A stretch of DNA of 25,568 bases from Kiritimatiellia bacterium. GTDB taxonomy: Bacteria; Verrucomicrobiota; Kiritimatiellia; RFP12; DVOR01. Below, piece by piece: positions 24,380 to 25,568 of the stretch. The DNA lies in assembly GCA_900771325.1 (NCBI GenBank), contig CAAGNN010000165.1, positions 1 through 25,568 of the forward strand, given 5' to 3'. The notes beneath the pieces are model-generated. The model saw nothing but the letters and a program-made list of their open reading frames with translations. It ran no database searches and had not been told where the DNA came from. The position numbers and the translations under genes are program-made. Position 1 is the first letter of the stretch. The number at the start of each line of letters is the position of its first letter.

Positions 24380-24861
24380 TGGCCACTTACCGCCTCCAGA
24401 GCCTCCTGCGTATCCGCGCCAACCGCGAGGATAAGGCGAGCGCGGCCCTGGCAGTGGCCCGCCAGGCGGTGGCCGAGGCTGTCAACGCCGTCCACGCGCG
24501 CGAACGCGAGCTCGCCGACTTTCGCGCCACCGCCGAAGCGCGGCGAGACCGTATCTACGCGGCCGTGATGAATCGCCCTGTGACGATGGATGAGCTCGAC
24601 CGCGCCCGGGAGGGTGTCGCGCGCATCGATGACGAGGGCGTCCTGCGCGCCGACAACGTTCTGCTCGCGCAAAAGGAGCTCAACGAGCGGCGCAACGAGG
24701 AGACGCAGGCGCGCGCACGCTTCGTATCGGCCACCAAGGATCGGATGAAGATCTCCGAACACCGCGCGCGCTGGGCGCAGGATGAGGTGCGCGCGCAGGA
24801 ACACTTCCAGGAGCTGGAGCTGGAAGACTTCACCGGGAAGAAGAACCACGATGTTGATTGA
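24379..24861 (+). CDS. sctO: T3SS stalk SctO
   Basis: A 160-aa protein that is almost entirely two long helices rich in R, E and A, the two-stranded antiparallel coiled coil of the YscO/FliJ family. SctO sits in the central pore of the ATPase hexamer and contacts SctV. The N-terminal YRLQSLLRIRANREDKA is the typical FliJ/YscO opening. Position after sctN agrees. There is little sequence conservation across the family, so fold and synteny carry the call. Confidence 0.87.
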   Translation: MATYRLQSLLRIRANREDKASAALAVARQAVAEAVNAVHARERELADFRATAEARRDRIYAAVMNRPVTMDELDRAREGVARIDDEGVLRADNVLLAQKELNERRNEETQARARFVSATKDRMKISEHRARWAQDEVRAQEHFQELELEDFTGKKNHDVD

Positions 24862-24871
24862 AGGAGTCTCT

Positions 24872-25568
24872 ATGGATACCCCCTCGCTCACCCCGCTCAA
24901 CGCCGGGCTCCGTTGCGACGCACCTGCTGCTTGCCCGAGCCCCGACCAAGTCCGCACCTTCCTTGACGCGCTTGCCTCCGCCCCCACCGAGGCCCCGGCC
25001 TTCGCCCTCCCTACTGCCGACCAGCCGGCCACCCCGGAGACCCTGCGAACCACCCTTGAGACCCTCGCCGCCACCCAGGCATCCTTCGCCCAAAGCGTAG
25101 CCGACTTCCAAGAAGCCGCCGCTCCGCTCCTTGAAGATGCCCCTGCGGCCTCTCTTTTTTTACCCAAAACCGAAGTGTCCACTGAGCCCGGCCCGAGTCC
25201 GACATCGACCCGCCCCGGGTTCATTTCGGACCCGCCCCAGGTTGACGGTGGATCCGCCCCGGGTTCGACCTCGACCCGGCCCGGGTTCATTTCGGACCCG
25301 CCCCGAGTTGACGGTGAAGTCGCCCCGGGTTCGACCCCGACCCGCCCCGGGTTCGTTGCGGACCAGCCCCAGGTTGACCACCGACCCGCCCCAGGTTCGA
25401 CCCCGACCCGCCCCGGGTTCGTTGCGGACCCGCCCCAGGTTGACCACCGACCCGCCCCGGGTTCGACCCCGACCCGCCCCGGGTTCATTTCCGACCCGCC
25501 CCAGGTTGACCTTGCATCCGCCCCAGGTTCGACCTCGACCCGCCCCGGGTTCGTTGCGGACCCGCCCC
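24872..25568 (+). CDS. sctP: SctP-like needle-length ruler, partial, with repeat region
   Basis: An open frame runs from ATG 24872 off the right edge (232 codons seen). It follows sctO as yscP does in Yersinia. Residues 1-~93 are low-complexity, Ala/Pro/Thr-rich with one helix (TLRTTLETLAATQASFAQ). From residue 106 on, the protein is a proline-rich 22-residue repeat, with variants of RPGFVADPPQVD then APGST, encoded by 22-bp DNA units read in three successive phases. Known SctP proteins are secreted rulers with disordered, repeat-containing middles and a C-terminal T3S4 domain that switches substrate specificity; that domain would be beyond the window. AAGGAG 24860-24865 supports ATG 24872 over ATG 24851. 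The SctP name is from position and composition, not from a seen conserved domain. Confidence 0.7.
   Translation, partial: MDTPSLTPLNAGLRCDAPAACPSPDQVRTFLDALASAPTEAPAFALPTADQPATPETLRTTLETLAATQASFAQSVADFQEAAAPLLEDAPAASLFLPKTEVSTEPGPSPTSTRPGFISDPPQVDGGSAPGSTSTRPGFISDPPRVDGEVAPGSTPTRPGFVADQPQVDHRPAPGSTPTRPGFVADPPQVDHRPAPGSTPTRPGFISDPPQVDLASAPGSTSTRPGFVADPP
25155..25161. other. T7 homopolymer tract in sctP-like gene
   Basis: Seven consecutive T bases lie in codons 95-97 of this GC-rich gene, 25 bp before the repeat array. Such a tract is a possible slippage point, but it is only seven bases and the frame is open as it stands. Confidence 0.6.
25187..25568. repeat. 22-bp tandem repeat array inside sctP-like gene (array 3)
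   Basis: Seventeen full 22-bp units begin at 25187 and recur every 22 bp, with a further partial unit at 25561-25568 cut by the edge. No unit is inserted or lost. The units are the reverse complement of those in arrays 1 and 2 (core ACCCGCCCCGGGTT). From the second unit on, three variants follow in fixed order, giving a 66-bp higher-order repeat and hence a 22-residue protein repeat. The GTTGAC variant, which would place TGA in frame in another phase, occurs only at units 3, 6, 9, 12 and 15, where it reads GTT GAC. Confidence 0.95.

Noticed and set aside
24376..25488. 370-codon open frame on the - strand opposite sctO and sctP
   Set aside because: Its repeats are the reverse reading of the 22-bp array and the rest mirrors sctO. 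No start signal or known motif; sctO and sctP fit the operon.

Overview
The window comes from a GC-rich Gram-negative bacterium. It holds two operon-like blocks on the + strand, separated by one gene on the - strand. Two features suggest a member of the PVC group (Lentisphaerota, Kiritimatiellota or Verrucomicrobiota): a Sec-exported C10 peptidase ending in a DGDG-type calcium-binding tail, and a type III secretion system (T3SS) in an otherwise environmental-looking genome. That placement is inference; no rRNA gene is present to settle it.

Region 1 (318-8175, +) is a tight housekeeping cluster. It contains DNA topoisomerase I with an unusual C-terminus, a 4HBT thioesterase, a YggS-type PLP protein, one polypeptide fusing an alpha/beta hydrolase, a HAD phosphatase and a radical SAM/SPASM domain, TruA, and an RluA/RluD-family pseudouridine synthase. 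Region 2 (8172-10427, -) is a secreted C10-family cysteine peptidase, convergent with the pseudouridine synthase and overlapping its stop codon. Region 3 (10428-10913) is a divergent intergenic region with a candidate promoter on each strand, a small hairpin system and an array of 22-bp repeats.

Region 4 (10914 to the right edge, +) is a Ysc-type T3SS operon: chaperone, sctC, an AIM24-like gene, sctW, SycN-like chaperone, sctX, sctV, sctD, sctE, sctF, sctG, sctI, sctJ, sctY, sctK, sctL, sctN, sctO, sctP (cut by the edge). Genes overlap or are separated by a few bases, so one long transcript is likely. The set covers the outer-membrane secretin (C), inner rings (D, J), export gate (V), ATPase complex (K, L, N, O), needle and rod with dedicated chaperones (E, F, G, I), gatekeeper (W) and the X/Y pair known from the Yersinia family. 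Components Q, R, S, T and U and any translocators would lie beyond the window.

The most striking signal is a 22-bp repeat family with core ACCCGGGGCGGGT. It forms intergenic arrays before topA (1-115) and before the T3SS operon (10595-10748). It is also present inside two T3SS genes: exactly three units in sctD next to its membrane helix (18470-18535), and more than 17 units in sctP (25187-25568), where they encode a 22-residue proline-rich repeat. SctP is the needle-length ruler in known systems, so a tandem array that can expand inside it suggests a repeat-driven way to change needle length.
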